From: Lomentospora prolificans
Lineage: Eukaryota; Ascomycota; Sordariomycetes; Microascales; Microascaceae
Assembly (NCBI GenBank): GCA_029532625.1
Contig: JARFXM010000011.1
Coordinates: 4,787,501-4,851,500 of the forward strand
DNA length: 64,000 nucleotides
Direction of reading: 5' to 3'
Shown: piece after piece, positions 36,826-47,854 of the stretch
Numbering within the stretch: the first letter of the stretch is position 1
Layout of the letters: each line of letters starts with the position of its first letter
Program-made: the position numbers and the translations under genes
Notes under the pieces: generated by a model
Database searches by the model: none
Told to the model about the DNA's origin: nothing
Seen by the model: the letters and a program-made list of their open reading frames with translations, nothing else

Positions 36826-36963
36826 ATTCGCGTGGTACTCACGCTTGGCGGCCTTCGTGTCCTCCAAGCCGCTGGCAGCGAAGCCACTCGACTGATGCAC
36901 CAGCAGCCCAAAGTTAGCCTCAACAGCCCCTAATCCTAAGATCCTGGTGGACTTGCAGGTGTT
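36763..36963 (-). pseudogene. 3' terminal remnant of an unidentified gene
   Basis: The open frame reads ILGLGAVEANFGLLVHQSSG, then LEDTKAAKREYHANDVG and DPQPYNLNDFAGGPAV before a TAA at 36763-36765. An in-frame stop closes it upstream at 36966, with possible splice acceptors between (TGCAAG, CACCAG). The sequence looks like the genuine C-terminus of a protein, but I cannot name the family and found no upstream exon. Its 3' end has been copied into the adjacent tandem repeat. Confidence 0.35.
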
Positions 36964-37393
36964 TCAGAAATGAGTCCAAAAGAATGTAGCCAGCATATGG
37001 AGTCGAAATCGGGATCGTAGAGGGCTGACAGGCTGGATGCATGGAGACAATGCCAGCGTGCTCTCGAGGTGGCTTGGACGTTCGGCTTTTCCTCGCGCCA
37101 ACCTACCCTTGGCGAACGCATTGTCCGCTCGAGAACGTGCGTTTAGTCAGCCAGCCCTACCGGGCCTTGAGGCTGAGTACGCTTAAAGAAATATTCCGTT
37201 AAGATTGCATGAAATTGCGCCTAAATACTGCTCAAAACAATATTTGTTGAGCTCTGCTGACGGCCGTGGCGTCGAGTGATTGACACAACTCCCTGAAATT
37301 TTCGTTCAGGGGTAAACGCGAAGTGAACGGGAGAGAAGTTCTGGAACAAGGAAGATTTCTCGTGGATGCGTTTTCCATCGTAAACGACTCGCT

Positions 37394-39306
37394 ATGTTTC
37401 GGATCGGTGTTTTAGAGGCGATGTCAATCGTCGACATTACCAGTGCAACGGCAGTTGCCGGCGCGATTTATGTGAGTGGCTTCAGGGCAGAGCACATTCC
37501 TTCGTTGGCGTCATTTCGTACTCAATCAGGTGTAATAGCTTGTTTCTGTCTGGCTCTATCGCTTGACCCTCCACCCGTACGCAAAATATCCCGGGCCCTT
37601 CCTAGGAAAGGTGACTTCACTGTACGGCGCCTATCATGCCTACTTTGGGAATATTCACCTAGATGTGGAGAGATGCCACCAGACATACGGTTCGGACACA
37701 TTGATGCCTCCTTTCCTGACTTGCACTGACATGGACGTAGGTAAATTCGTTCGCTATAGTCCAAATGGACTCCTCGTCAACTCTGCCACCGGATATCAGG
37801 GTAGGTGCTGAGTTCCACCATCCGTATAATAATATATTATATGCCTAGGCTGCAGCTTCTGACTTGAATCATTAATAGATATCTATGGCCAGCTGAAAAA
37901 GGTCCACAAGGCCAACTCCTACCAAGTACACGGCGAGGGGAATCTGATTGGTATGCAAGATAAAAAGGCCCATGCCAAGAAGAAGAAAATATTCCAGCAA
38001 GGCTTTTCCGACATCGCCCTTCGGAAGCATGAAGGCAAGGTGCTCCAGGAAATTGAGGTATTTTGCCAAAAGTTGCTTGAGAACGAGTCTAGTGGGGCGA
38101 AGCCCGAGGAATGGACCGACCCTAAGAATATGAGTCTATGGTGTAGGTCGTTCGCCTTGTGTTGAGCCCTACTACCCAAGTTAACAATGAGGCTAGGCAA
38201 TTATCTCACTACCGACGTCATCTGCAAGGTTGTCTTCACGACATCATGGGACCTGGTCAGCTCCGCCGCAAATAGAACCGTCACGAAGACCATGTCCACG
38301 GTCGTGCATCTCCTGGGTGTCATGCATCAAACACCTCTTCTTCAATTCCACTCACTTGTTGCACTGCTTCTACCACATCTGGCGTGGTGCGTGACTAGTC
38401 TAAAAAAGTACACGTCGGCCGTGATCAAGTCGAGTCTTCAGGTTCGGAAAGAGGACTCATCTACAGATGACGTCTTTAAATTGTACGTCGAGGCCAAGGA
38501 CCCAGACACTGGAAATCTGGCTCTCGGCAAATTCGACGTGATGATCAACTCGGCGAATTTGCTCATTGCTGGCAAGTTACCTCTCCCAGCATCGCGTGGT
38601 GCACATAGGACTGACTGGATGAATAGGTTCGGATACGACAGCAAGTTCCATGGCGGCAACATTCTTCTACCTTTCCCGTAATCCCGAGGCTTATTCCAAG
38701 GTGATCAACGAGATACGAGCCACTTTCTCGTCGCCCGACGAGATCCGCCTCGGCCCCACACTCAACGGCTGCGTCTATCTCCGCGCCGCCATTAACGAAG
38801 CCATGCGCATGTGCCCGGTGGCCCCGCAACCCCTGTGGCGACGATGTGAGCCCGGCGGCTGCATCGTCGACGGCGAATACATTCCCGGTGGCCTCAATGT
38901 CGGCGCCACCATCTTCTCTCTGCATCACGATCCAGCCGTATTCGAGGATCCGTATACGTATAACATCGAACGATGGATCAACCATGGTGTCGACGAGGCG
39001 TCAATGGAGAACGAAAAGCTTCGGATTAAGGCCATTACTGCAAACTTTGCCCCTTTCTCGACCGGACCGAGACAGTGTCTCGCCAAGAACTTCGCGTTGA
39101 TGGAGCTGACCCTGACGCTGGCGAATGTGTTTTGGCGGATGGACTTTAGGAAATCGGCTGGAGCCTTGGGGAAGGTTGGCGAGGGCGCGAAAGGGTTGGG
39201 TTGGGGGAGAGAACGGGAAGGAGAGTTGCAGTTCAAAGGATATTTTACGAGTCATTTGGAAGGACCATTTATTGACTTCAAGAAAAGGGAGATGAATGGC
39301 TTTTAG
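37394..39306 (+). CDS. Cytochrome P450, 6 exons, one GC-AG intron
   Basis: Exons 37394-37471, 37539-37689, 37741-37800, 37879-38142, 38197-38571 and 38627-39306 give 535 aa. Introns are 67, 51, 78, 54 and 55 nt. The fifth begins GCAAGT, a GC donor; using it restores the I-helix IAGSDTTASS, which no GT donor does. Other marks are the hinge block LTLHPYAKYPGPFLGKVTS, K-helix NEAMR and haem loop FSTGPRQCLAKN. In that loop the usual Gly two residues after the Cys is Ala. The family looks like the benzoate hydroxylase / isotrichodermin C-15 hydroxylase group (secondary-metabolism P450s), but the substrate is unknown. A hydrophobic N-terminal segment suggests ER anchoring. It lies alone, 560 bp after a tandem repeat. 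Confidence 0.88.
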
Positions 39307-40423
39307 CCAAAGAGCGTTGATTTGCTTCAATCCGCGAGAGTCGACGAGCGATAGAAGACCAAGATTAATCACACGACCCTATAGCGTTGACCAACTCTAT
39401 CAATATTTTTACTTGCTTCAGCCAACTGTCTATACGCGCTAAGTAAATGCGGCATGTATCAGACAAGGCCCTTTCCCGGGTGAAACACCCAAACGTGTAG
39501 CAACGCAAAGCCAGAGGCCATTGAATTGCTGGATACTTAGCAAGCTAGAATTGGACTATTATTATCCCTTGTGAGCAAATAGATAGCGTCTATCCAAGAT
39601 GTGCCCGCCTTGGACAGATCCTTTGCGAAATTTGATCTTGTGGACGTCCTGAGATGAAAATAATGACCTTGCGCACAGTAACGTATTGATGGACAGACAG
39701 GTTATATCCTGTTTTATGTACTTTACTCCTTCGGCAACCCAGCGGGTGGATGGCGCTGGCGACTCACAGGCCAGTGGTGCTACGATCTCGCTATTCCCAG
39801 AGGTGCAGAAAAGCAGCCAACGCCGAATGGACCTAAATACCAAGGTAAAAAAAAATCTCCGACAACTGTGTGGATGACTCGTAACTCCAAGTTAGCAGCC
39901 CCTAAACCACAGATATAGCTTGGTAATTTGTAAATGTCGGCCAGTACATTTCAGTAGGAGGCACAGCTTAGACTAGCAAGTGTTACTTATTGTTGTCCTA
40001 TTTGCCTAGTTCTTCCTTTCTGTGGGAGCCCACGATAGTTTTGATTCAGCAAAACAGCTACTCCTAAGTCATGAATTATATTAATTCGCCTTGTTAGCCT
40101 CAATCTCTCCATTCCAACCCCATCTCTCCTGGCACCACGTGGGTTGGGTCTATGGCGAGTAATAGTGACTACGTCGCACGATTCAGCACCTAGAATGTGC
40201 CCAGGTGGGGTCACTCGAAAGTCACCGAAAAGTTACCGAGAGCCTAAGCTTAGAAGTCTCCGGCAAGTTTCCGGTGTTGACGATAAAAACAGCCGGAAAC
40301 CGCAACTAATGATCCCCATTCCAGCATGAACCCCAGTCTTAATTATTTATACCTTATGCTAGATCCGTACCATTATCACTCCGTACCGCTCAACCTCGTC
40401 CCTCCCGTTCTAAGCTCCTGAAC
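39307..40423. other. Intergenic, 1.1 kb
   Basis: 3' region of the P450 and promoter of the flavoprotein. C/T-rich sequence (ctcaacctcgtccctcccg) lies just before the ATG at 40424. No gene recognised. Confidence 0.5.
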
Positions 40424-41509
40424 ATGTCTGCGCTAGTTTTGGATGTCCTTGTCATTGGCGGTGGCCCCGGGGGCCTTGCAGTTGCCACGGGTTTAGCTCG
40501 CCAGCTTTACAATACAGTGATCTTCGATAGTGGTGTGTACCGCAACGCGAGAGCTACCCACATGCACAATTTTCTCGGCTGGGATCATCAGAACCCAGCC
40601 AATCTTCGAGCAAAGGGGCGTGAAGACTTAATGGCACGCTACAAAACCGTCACGATTGAAAACACAACCATCCAGCAAGTGCGAAAGACAGAACTGGGAA
40701 CTTTCGAGGCCTTCGATGACAAGGGCCGCAAATGGACTGGCAGAAAAGTGGTCCTAGCAACAGGCGTGAAGGACGTCTTCCCCAATATCCACGGGTTCGA
40801 TGAGTGTTGGGGCCGTGGAATGTGAGTTCTCCAACATGACAGCTATTAATATAGAGTCCATTGGAAGAAGGCTAACAAGCTTCAGTTTCGCTTGTCTATT
40901 CTGTCACGGCTACGAAGAAAGAGGCCAGAAATCAGCAGGAATCCTAATGACCGGCTTCAACGCCAACTCCAAGGTCAGCGTGCACATGTCGCAGATGGCT
41001 CGTCGCTTAGCCGAAAACCTTGTCTTCTATACCAATGGATCAGAGGAGAAGGCAGCTGAGTTAAGTGCTGTTCTTAAGAACGATAAAGACGCCGTAGAAG
41101 GCAAAATCAAAATCGAAAATCGAATTGTCACGCGCATGCGCATGGGCAGCAACTTTCCGTCCGAAGTCATTCTCACTTTCGAAGACGGGACGGAGGTTTC
41201 TGAGGGATTTATTGTGAGTGGTTTGAAACTATCGCGCTTCCCATTTCACAGTCTTTCTGACACTAAATCCAGGTAAACGCTCCAGCGACAAAACCGAACG
41301 GGCCGTTTGTGGAGCAGCTTGGCTTGGAACTTGCTCCGAACGGAGACATTAAAGTATCAACACCATTCCAGGAAACTAGTGTCGATGGTGTCTTCGCTGT
41401 TGGCGATTGTTCAACGATGATGAAAACCGTGAGCATGGCTGCTTCCACGGGATCTGCGGCCGCAGGTGGAATTTCTGGTCAGATCGGAGCAGACTTGGCC
41501 AGAATCTAA
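40424..41509 (+). CDS. Thioredoxin-reductase-like flavoprotein (GliT-type), 3 exons
   Basis: Exons 40424-40821, 40886-41213 and 41273-41509 give 320 aa; introns are 64 and 59 nt. The FAD-binding VIGGGPGG lies at residues 10-17. The redox-active pair is C136 and C139 (FACLFCHGYE). The second FAD motif is DGVFAVGDCSTM. Length and the CLFC motif match the fungal group of thioredoxin-reductase-like dithiol oxidases, such as GliT of gliotoxin biosynthesis, and relatives of unknown role. The NADPH-binding motif of true thioredoxin reductase (GxGxxA) is not obvious, which favours a thiol oxidase using oxygen. No NRPS or other dithiol-pathway gene is in the window, so it may be an orphan self-protection or metabolic enzyme. 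It is probably cytosolic, with no targeting peptide. Confidence 0.85.
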
Positions 41510-44500
41510 GATAGCACGTAAATTGTTGTCCGGTACCAAGTAGGACTACGAAAAGAACTAATATTATGTATTAATGCGTCTTTGACATTTTTAGTGGAAA
41601 ATCATTTCCATGTTAGATATCGCAGAGGCCAGAGTTGGCACATTGGCAAAGCACAGCCAGGCAGAGCAGTGCTCGCCTCAAGCAAATTGCTACCATACTT
41701 TAATAGTGAAAGCGGTGGCTGTAAAATCTTGTTGGATCTGCCAAGCAGGACATTCTAATTGCTTGAAACTTAATTTTGATCCCCGGGGGATCCTCTGTCT
41801 TTTGCCCAAATTTTAAGTCTTTCGGGGCCTTGGGACACTTTCGGCGGAGAGCGAGTCAAGCGTTTCTGATGCGACAAGCTGGTGACATGAGACACAGTCG
41901 CTACCAGGCCAATCTCGCTCGATGTGAAGCGATTCGATGCTGGTGGGAAGTAAGTGAACTAATAGCGTGTGCATCTCTGAATGCTCATCCGGTTTTCTTA
42001 GTGGAACAAACATCAAGTATCTAGGCTCAAGCCTTGTAGGCTTGGCACATGCTTGAGGGAGTGGATTAGGTTGTTTTGCCTCTCCTCCCTCGACGCCAAT
42101 ATCCTAGTAGTCTTGACGAAGCCGACGCAAATGGGGTCTGGTCTCAAGCGCCTCTTACCTACTGCGTGGGCAAATCTGCGCATCTTCGACAATCGAATTG
42201 CCTGCTTCATAGAGAAACTAGTTTTGCAAGCTGGGAAAATCACGCAGTATGCTTCGAAGCGAGTGGAAGTCTTTGAGCGTGTTAAATACCCCAAGTTCAA
42301 TGACGTTGGCGAGTACGAACGGGGCCTCGCTAGTGGTCCCAACCCGATATATAATAATAGTATTTCCGAAGATAACTCGCAGTCGACGGTAGTCCCATAG
42401 TCATAGTCCCAGCGGCTACAGCAAACCTGCTTTGCGTGACGGCGGAGATCTTCCCGGTTTCGAAAGGTCCATAAAAGTAAGCAGTACCTTCACACGCGCG
42501 GCGCGCAGGCGGAATGATATAGGTGCGGTGTTGAGATTCTCCCGAGGAACTTAGAGGTTAAGCGCAAGGTTATTAGAGTCGCGCTGCCTCTCCTTTCCTC
42601 AGTCAAATACTGGGTTAGGAGGCTTGTTATGGACGCAGTAACGGTGCATATGCTGTCTTGTGTTGGGCAACCGGCGAGCAGCGCCAACGACGAGTGTCGA
42701 CGACGTCGAAGACGGGAACACTAGGAAAGAAGTCATAGCAATAGATTATTTAATACCCATTCAGTCCTACGATTGCCCATGACGCGGACCTGTAGAGCTA
42801 TAGACCCCAGAGCTTTGGGCTATGAAGTTAGACGTGCCACTAGGAGAAGCAAAACACCTCACCTGTGGGTTCCCTCAAAGCACAACCGACGAGTAGTCAA
42901 CCCCTTTCGGTACCGAAGCTTGGCCGGGGACAGTGAGCAGATGTTTGAGGGTGTTTGATTGGCCAACCCATAAAATTAGTCAGTCATATGCGTCAAATCC
43001 TCGAGTGCGCTCCGAGATTTAGAAGATTGATGTAATGCTCGTGGCCCTGAAGAACTGCTGATCATAGTTGCCAAATGACCGCTTTCATTGTTAGTTTATT
43101 CCAATTTTCCGCAAGATTGAAAACTAGCCCTTACCCTTCCTTATGATCCGAGGCCTTGGGAACAGCAGGAGTGGTTCGCGGTAATTGGAACAGCCCGTAT
43201 GATTCTATGCAGCCCCAAACATGTTATGCCACCGGCGTAAACAAGATAGTAATGCGCCTTCGAAAGAGGAGACCGCGACCTAGTACATTGAAGAGCGTCG
43301 AGGATCTGAAAGCTGACAAGTCGAGGAGCATGAGCTACATTGCTGGCTGTGTGGTAAAGGGCGCTTAACTGTTGTTTTCGTACTTTATCGACACGTGTAT
43401 AAGTGTCTACTGCTGTTAAGTCCAAGTAGACAGGTTTGGACGGGGAACATACGTCTTGTATCCAGGCCTATCATACTATTCGATCAACGCGCCACCGAAA
43501 CACAGATGACTGTGGATCCCTGCTGCCTCAGTTCCAGCGTCAAACCATATCCGCAATACGTCAGTTGATGCCATTCGTATTGGCCATGGTGTATAATATA
43601 AAACCAACGGCCCCTCATTCATCCAGGCCCAACAGAGCCACAAATTTCGCATCCTACAAGTAGGTAGATGTTTAGCCTAGTGCAAGCCACGATCGATGTT
43701 ACGTTGCCCACCTTGTGGAGTGCAATGACCGACGTGATACTGTTAATATATCGAGGTCGCGTTTTCCCCGCGAAAGCAATATTTGATGCGCATAAGGAGG
43801 TGGGCATTTGCACCGTCGATCACAGGATACGATTGGTAAAGCGACAATCCCCATCCTCAACAGGCCCTGCAAAGGCTTCCGGGGACTAGCCGGATAAAAG
43901 ATTTTGTGTATCCCCCAACCCCATAATACGCAGTGACTTCTCAGAGCGATAATATTCTCGAGTTTATCACGAGTGAAACGATAATCTCCTTCAAACCGAA
44001 CACACATCCACATCCAGTCATGTCCGCTACCCCATCATTCGGCCGCTTATATGTCGTCTATGTAGGTATATTGGGCATCGCCCTAAATGTACTAGACTGA
44101 CCGGCACTGACCGGAGAATTACCCCGCAAAATCGGAAACTTGGGGTAAGAGAGTCGGCAGTAGCAACATTGCCGTCCAATTTCCCCCACGGCACGATCAT
44201 GCTCAACGACGCTCATAATATATTGATTCAGGCTAAATACATACCAGAGACACACGACCGAGAAAAGAATCATCGAAGCAGGGCAAACCCTGGCCTTCCG
44301 GGTGAACGGCGCTGTGTAAACTGATCCAGGTGGCTACGGTTTCACTAATCGCTTCCTTGTGCCCTGCTAATAGCCGTGGTAATCTAAGATGGTGGGACCA
44401 ACCGCCGTATGAATGAAATCTTATAAGGGCAGATGACTGCCAGCGAAATGCAGGAAACAAAAAAGGGAGGAAGTTGGTGACCGCTACAAAACAAACGACG

Positions 44501-44551
44501 TCTTGACAATCCTGCTTGCCTTAATTAGCGCCAGTATCAACCCAAGACGCG
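41510..44551. other. Intergenic, 3.0 kb
   Basis: Several short ORFs (for example 42053-42400 plus) have no recognisable product and no splice-linked exons. The last few hundred bases are the xylanase promoter, with a XlnR-type site (44231) and TTATAAGG at 44421-44428. Confidence 0.4.
44231..44237 (+). promoter_or_regulatory. XlnR/XYR1-type site upstream of xylanase
   Basis: GGCTAAA lies about 315 bp upstream of the GH11 ATG. It matches the XlnR/XYR1 binding core GGCTAA, the main activator of fungal xylanase genes. A six-to-seven-base match can occur by chance, so support comes from its position before a xylanase. Confidence 0.4.
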
Positions 44552-45309
44552 ATGGTCCAGTTTTCGTTGCTTTCCGGCCTTTGTCTCGCCGCTGGAGCCC
44601 TTGCAGCGCCAAGCGAGCAGCCGCATGGTCCTCAACCGCGCAATGCCGAAGCGAACTCGATCGAGGCTCGCCAGGGCTACTACTTCCAAAACTGGTCCGA
44701 GATGGGAAGCAACATCCGATGCGTAAACGGACCGGGCGGCTCGTACACGGCGGACTGGAACAGTAAGGGCGGATTTGTATGTGGGAAGGGATGGAACGGA
44801 GGAGGAGCGAGGTGAGTCCATCTTCAACATGAATGTAGAAAAGGGGAACCAAGGTCGACGTACAGAGGTGCTCACATCTGGACTCAACCAGGACAATCAC
44901 TTATACGGGAACATACAACGCCACCGGGCCAGGGTATCTTGCCGTTTATGGTTGGACTCGGAATCCTTTGATTGAATATTACATTATCGAAGCCCACGCC
45001 GACCTAGCTCCCAACGAACCTTGGATTTCCAAGGGTAACTTCACCTTTGAGGAGGGCACCTATGAGGTTTTCACGAGTACCCGTGTCAACAAGCCTTCCA
45101 TCGAGGGTACGAGGACATTTGAGCAGTATTGGTCTGTCCGACAGGAGCAGCGTGTCGGCGGTACCGTCACCACTGGCAGGCACTTCGAAGAGTGGGCGAA
45201 GCTCGGTATGAGATTGGGTAACCACGACTATGTGGTCATGGCAACCGAGGGCTACACCGCGGATGGCGGGCCAGGAAGCAGTGGATCTTCCAGCATCACT
45301 CTTCAATAG
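44552..45309 (+). CDS. GH11 endo-beta-1,4-xylanase, 2 exons
   Basis: Exons 44552-44811 and 44892-45309 give 225 aa; the intron is 80 nt. It hydrolyses internal bonds of xylan outside the cell. A signal peptide (about 1-19) and a short propeptide ending near IEAR (residue 40) precede the beta-jelly-roll domain. The two catalytic glutamates are present: the nucleophile E115 in LIEYYI and the acid/base E206 in MATEGY. The family signature PSIEGTRTFEQYWSVR is intact. No carbohydrate-binding module follows, so this is a single-domain enzyme. The promoter contains GGCTAAA and TTATAAGG, consistent with induction by xylan through XlnR-type control (inferred). Confidence 0.96.
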
Positions 45310-45613
45310 TTGCATTTCGAGCCACTAGGGCGAGAAGCCCACGTCACTACAGGGTAGGAGTCTTATGGTGGAATGTGTATCATCTGGAGATCTCAGATAT
45401 GCCGTATCGAGGTTGTACATACATCTTCTGGCCAGATCCCGGGAAGCTTCAAAGCCCAAAGCGCCACAATATATATTACTACATGTCTGCCTTCAAGATG
45501 TCGCCAATTTGTATTATCTATTAATCCTGCCAATTACCAAGCCACACTATCATGCAGCTTACCTAGCTATGTAACGTACAATGAAAGCCCAGGCCATCCC
45601 CTCGAGAAAGGCC
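45310..45613. other. Intergenic, convergent 3' ends
   Basis: 304 bp between the xylanase and the small minus-strand gene. Nothing recognised. Confidence 0.5.
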
Positions 45614-45895
45614 CTACTGCCTTTCCTCTCCTCCGGTTTCAGTTACATCCTCAATGCGTCTGCTTGTGTCGTCGGTCGGACCGCCAAGGACCTCATGGCC
45701 GGAGCTATCAAACCGGCGGACTTCTCGAACGGGCTCCCCACCCATCTTCTGGGAGATTGACTCCACCGTGGTGCCAGATGGATCGGAGCTGATGTTTTCA
45801 GTCCGCTGTATGCCCGACTTCTTGCCGTCGATATCAGTGGCGGAGCTGGTGAAGGTAAGGTTAGAGGAGTAGGTGCAGTTGGTGTTGTCGGACAT
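45614..45895 (-). CDS. Small hydrophilic conserved-type protein (93 aa)
   Basis: The ORF starts MSDNTNCTYSSNLTFTSSAT and is rich in Ser, Thr, Asp, Glu and Gly (for example IDGKKSGIQRTENISSDPSG). It has one Cys, no signal peptide and no hydrophobic segment, so it is probably disordered. I have a weak impression of similar short proteins in other filamentous fungi, but no function is known to me. A good TATA box stands 113 nt upstream, which supports a real gene. Longer upstream frame extensions lie within the promoter and are ignored. Confidence 0.55.
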   Translation of the reverse strand: MSDNTNCTYSSNLTFTSSATDIDGKKSGIQRTENISSDPSGTTVESISQKMGGEPVREVRRFDSSGHEVLGGPTDDTSRRIEDVTETGGEERQ

Positions 45896-46761
45896 GATGT
45901 GGGCGATTGTGAAACTAAGTTTCTGGTAGTAAGAGTGATATAGTGCAGATTTCTTAAAAAAATAAAAAAGGCAAAACGAGCGAAGAACGGCAACTGAAGT
46001 GACCACATCTTTATATAGCGTCAGAGGAAGCAGCGATGCTAAGTGACGTCAACACGACAAGTGTGGGTAACCCATTGCACAACCATTACAACTGTGGCCT
46101 CCAATGATCCGACTCAACCCGTTTGGCACCATTGATTGATGCAACCTAGAATCAATTCAATCTGTCGGATTTTGAGTGTAACAACCAATGTACAAATAAA
46201 GCTCAAGGCGTTCTTCGCGACCGCGACTTGTGAAGCCCCTTAAAGCCTCATCACGGGAAAGTGGGGTAAAGCTTGACAGTTGATCGGGCGAATCATGTTC
46301 GCAGATCATTTCCCCATTTATCGCCATCGGGTTGTGGGCGGTCGAGAAACTAACGAAACATCCGCATCTGGTATCCAGAAGTAAAAAGCAACCTGCTAGA
46401 GATTCTGGAACTAATCGAGGCAGGTCCACCAGTGAAAATACCTACCGGACTCTCCAGAGGCTTTTCATGATCCATCACCGTAGTAGCGCACCACCGCGGG
46501 TTCGAATGCCCCAAGCCAGGCAGGCCTCTGAATCTCTCATACCGTCGCATCAGGATATGGGTGGGGGTTCGCCAGCGTGTGCTGGACCCACGGGCCTTTG
46601 TTGGAACGAGCCGTCCTTCCCGGATTAACCCCTCATTTTTCTCCGGTCTTCCAGACACTCCACGAGCCGCGTACGGACAACCCTTTCCTACAGCGAGATT
46701 CTAGCGGTGTGCATAGCGGTATCACCTTTTACATCGACAAGACACCACTGGAGTTTTAACC
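45896..46761. other. Divergent promoter region
   Basis: 866 bp between the small minus-strand gene and the methyltransferase gene. A GGGTTCGAATGCC string near 46498 resembles a tRNA T-loop, but its stem does not pair. Confidence 0.45.
46009..46017 (-). promoter_or_regulatory. TATA box for the 93-aa protein
   Basis: TATATAAAG on the minus strand, about 113 nt before the ATG at 45895. It is among the clearest TATA sequences in the window. Confidence 0.55.
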
Positions 46762-47821
46762 ATGGGGAATAAGGCGACCCAATCTCCTCCCTCATCTCCT
46801 GGAGCAAAGTCGGCGAGGTCGACCAAGTCCGCAGCATCGCATGGATCTCTCGACGGCCGAGCTGCAGAAGACAATATTATTCAAGTCGATGAAGCTGTAG
46901 ATCCGCACTCGAAGCTCCAAATACTTGGTTACGTATTGACTTAAGTGTCTTAGAATGAACTAGATGACAACGACTCTGCATACGGAGATACGCAGTAGGC
47001 AAACATTTCACATCTCATCATGAGGGTGGTTCGCTAACGGCCTCGCCGCGCAAAAAAATAGCTCAACGTATACTGCATCCATCGCTTCGAGCGTGGTAAA
47101 CTATCCTGTAGAGCATGGCCGTCGCTACCATGCCTATAGATCGGGGAGTGAGTTTGACGAAGCCCAACTTCTGGCGTTTATGGCCAGTATTATTAACGGG
47201 TGAGACAGGATATTCAAGACCCAATGACGATGTGAGCAAACGAGGCCACGAGAACGAAGGCGGCGTGTCATTGTAACACTTCCATTGAGTCGTACCTAAC
47301 CAAAATAATCTATAGCGAGAAATGGATCGACTCCTTCTCCTCCATGATATCATGACCCGCGCTATTGGTGGACTTTATCTCGCCCCGGTGGAAAAGGACA
47401 AAGTAAAGCGTATCCTCGACATCGGTACCGGCACCGGAATCTGTAAGCCCTATTCTTCTCACCCTAAACTTGATGCAATTTCTTACTTTTCAAAGGGCCT
47501 ATCGCAATTGGCGATGAATTCCCCAATGCTATTGTTAGTGTCGTCCCCGTTCACCCTACTGGTGAGGTTTTTGCCTCCTAACTGCTCTTTTTTTCAACCC
47601 AGGTGATTGGCAATGACCTAAGCGCAAATATGCCAAACTTCGTCCCACCAAACGTCAAATTTGAGGTGGATGACGTCGAAAGTGAATGGCTTCATGAAGA
47701 AAAATTCAGCTGGATTTTCTGCCGATACATGGCTGCGAGTATCTTTGACTGGCCTAAGCTCGTCAATACCATATACGAGTTAGTTGTCTCTTACCATCCC
47801 GAACCTGGCCGGGCCCGAGAC

Positions 47822-47854
<33 letters not shown>

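Larger units (their letters stand above)
34638..37393. other. Intergenic with tandem repeat and gene remnant
   Basis: 2.75 kb. 34638-36361 has only short ORFs with no recognised product. 36362-36825 is a tandem repeat, and 36763-36963 carries the broken end of a gene. 36970-37393 is the promoter side of the following P450. Confidence 0.5.

Noticed and set aside
46485..46515. tRNA gene suggested by GGGTTCGAATGCC
   Set aside because: The five-base T-stem does not pair and no matching anticodon or acceptor arm is found.
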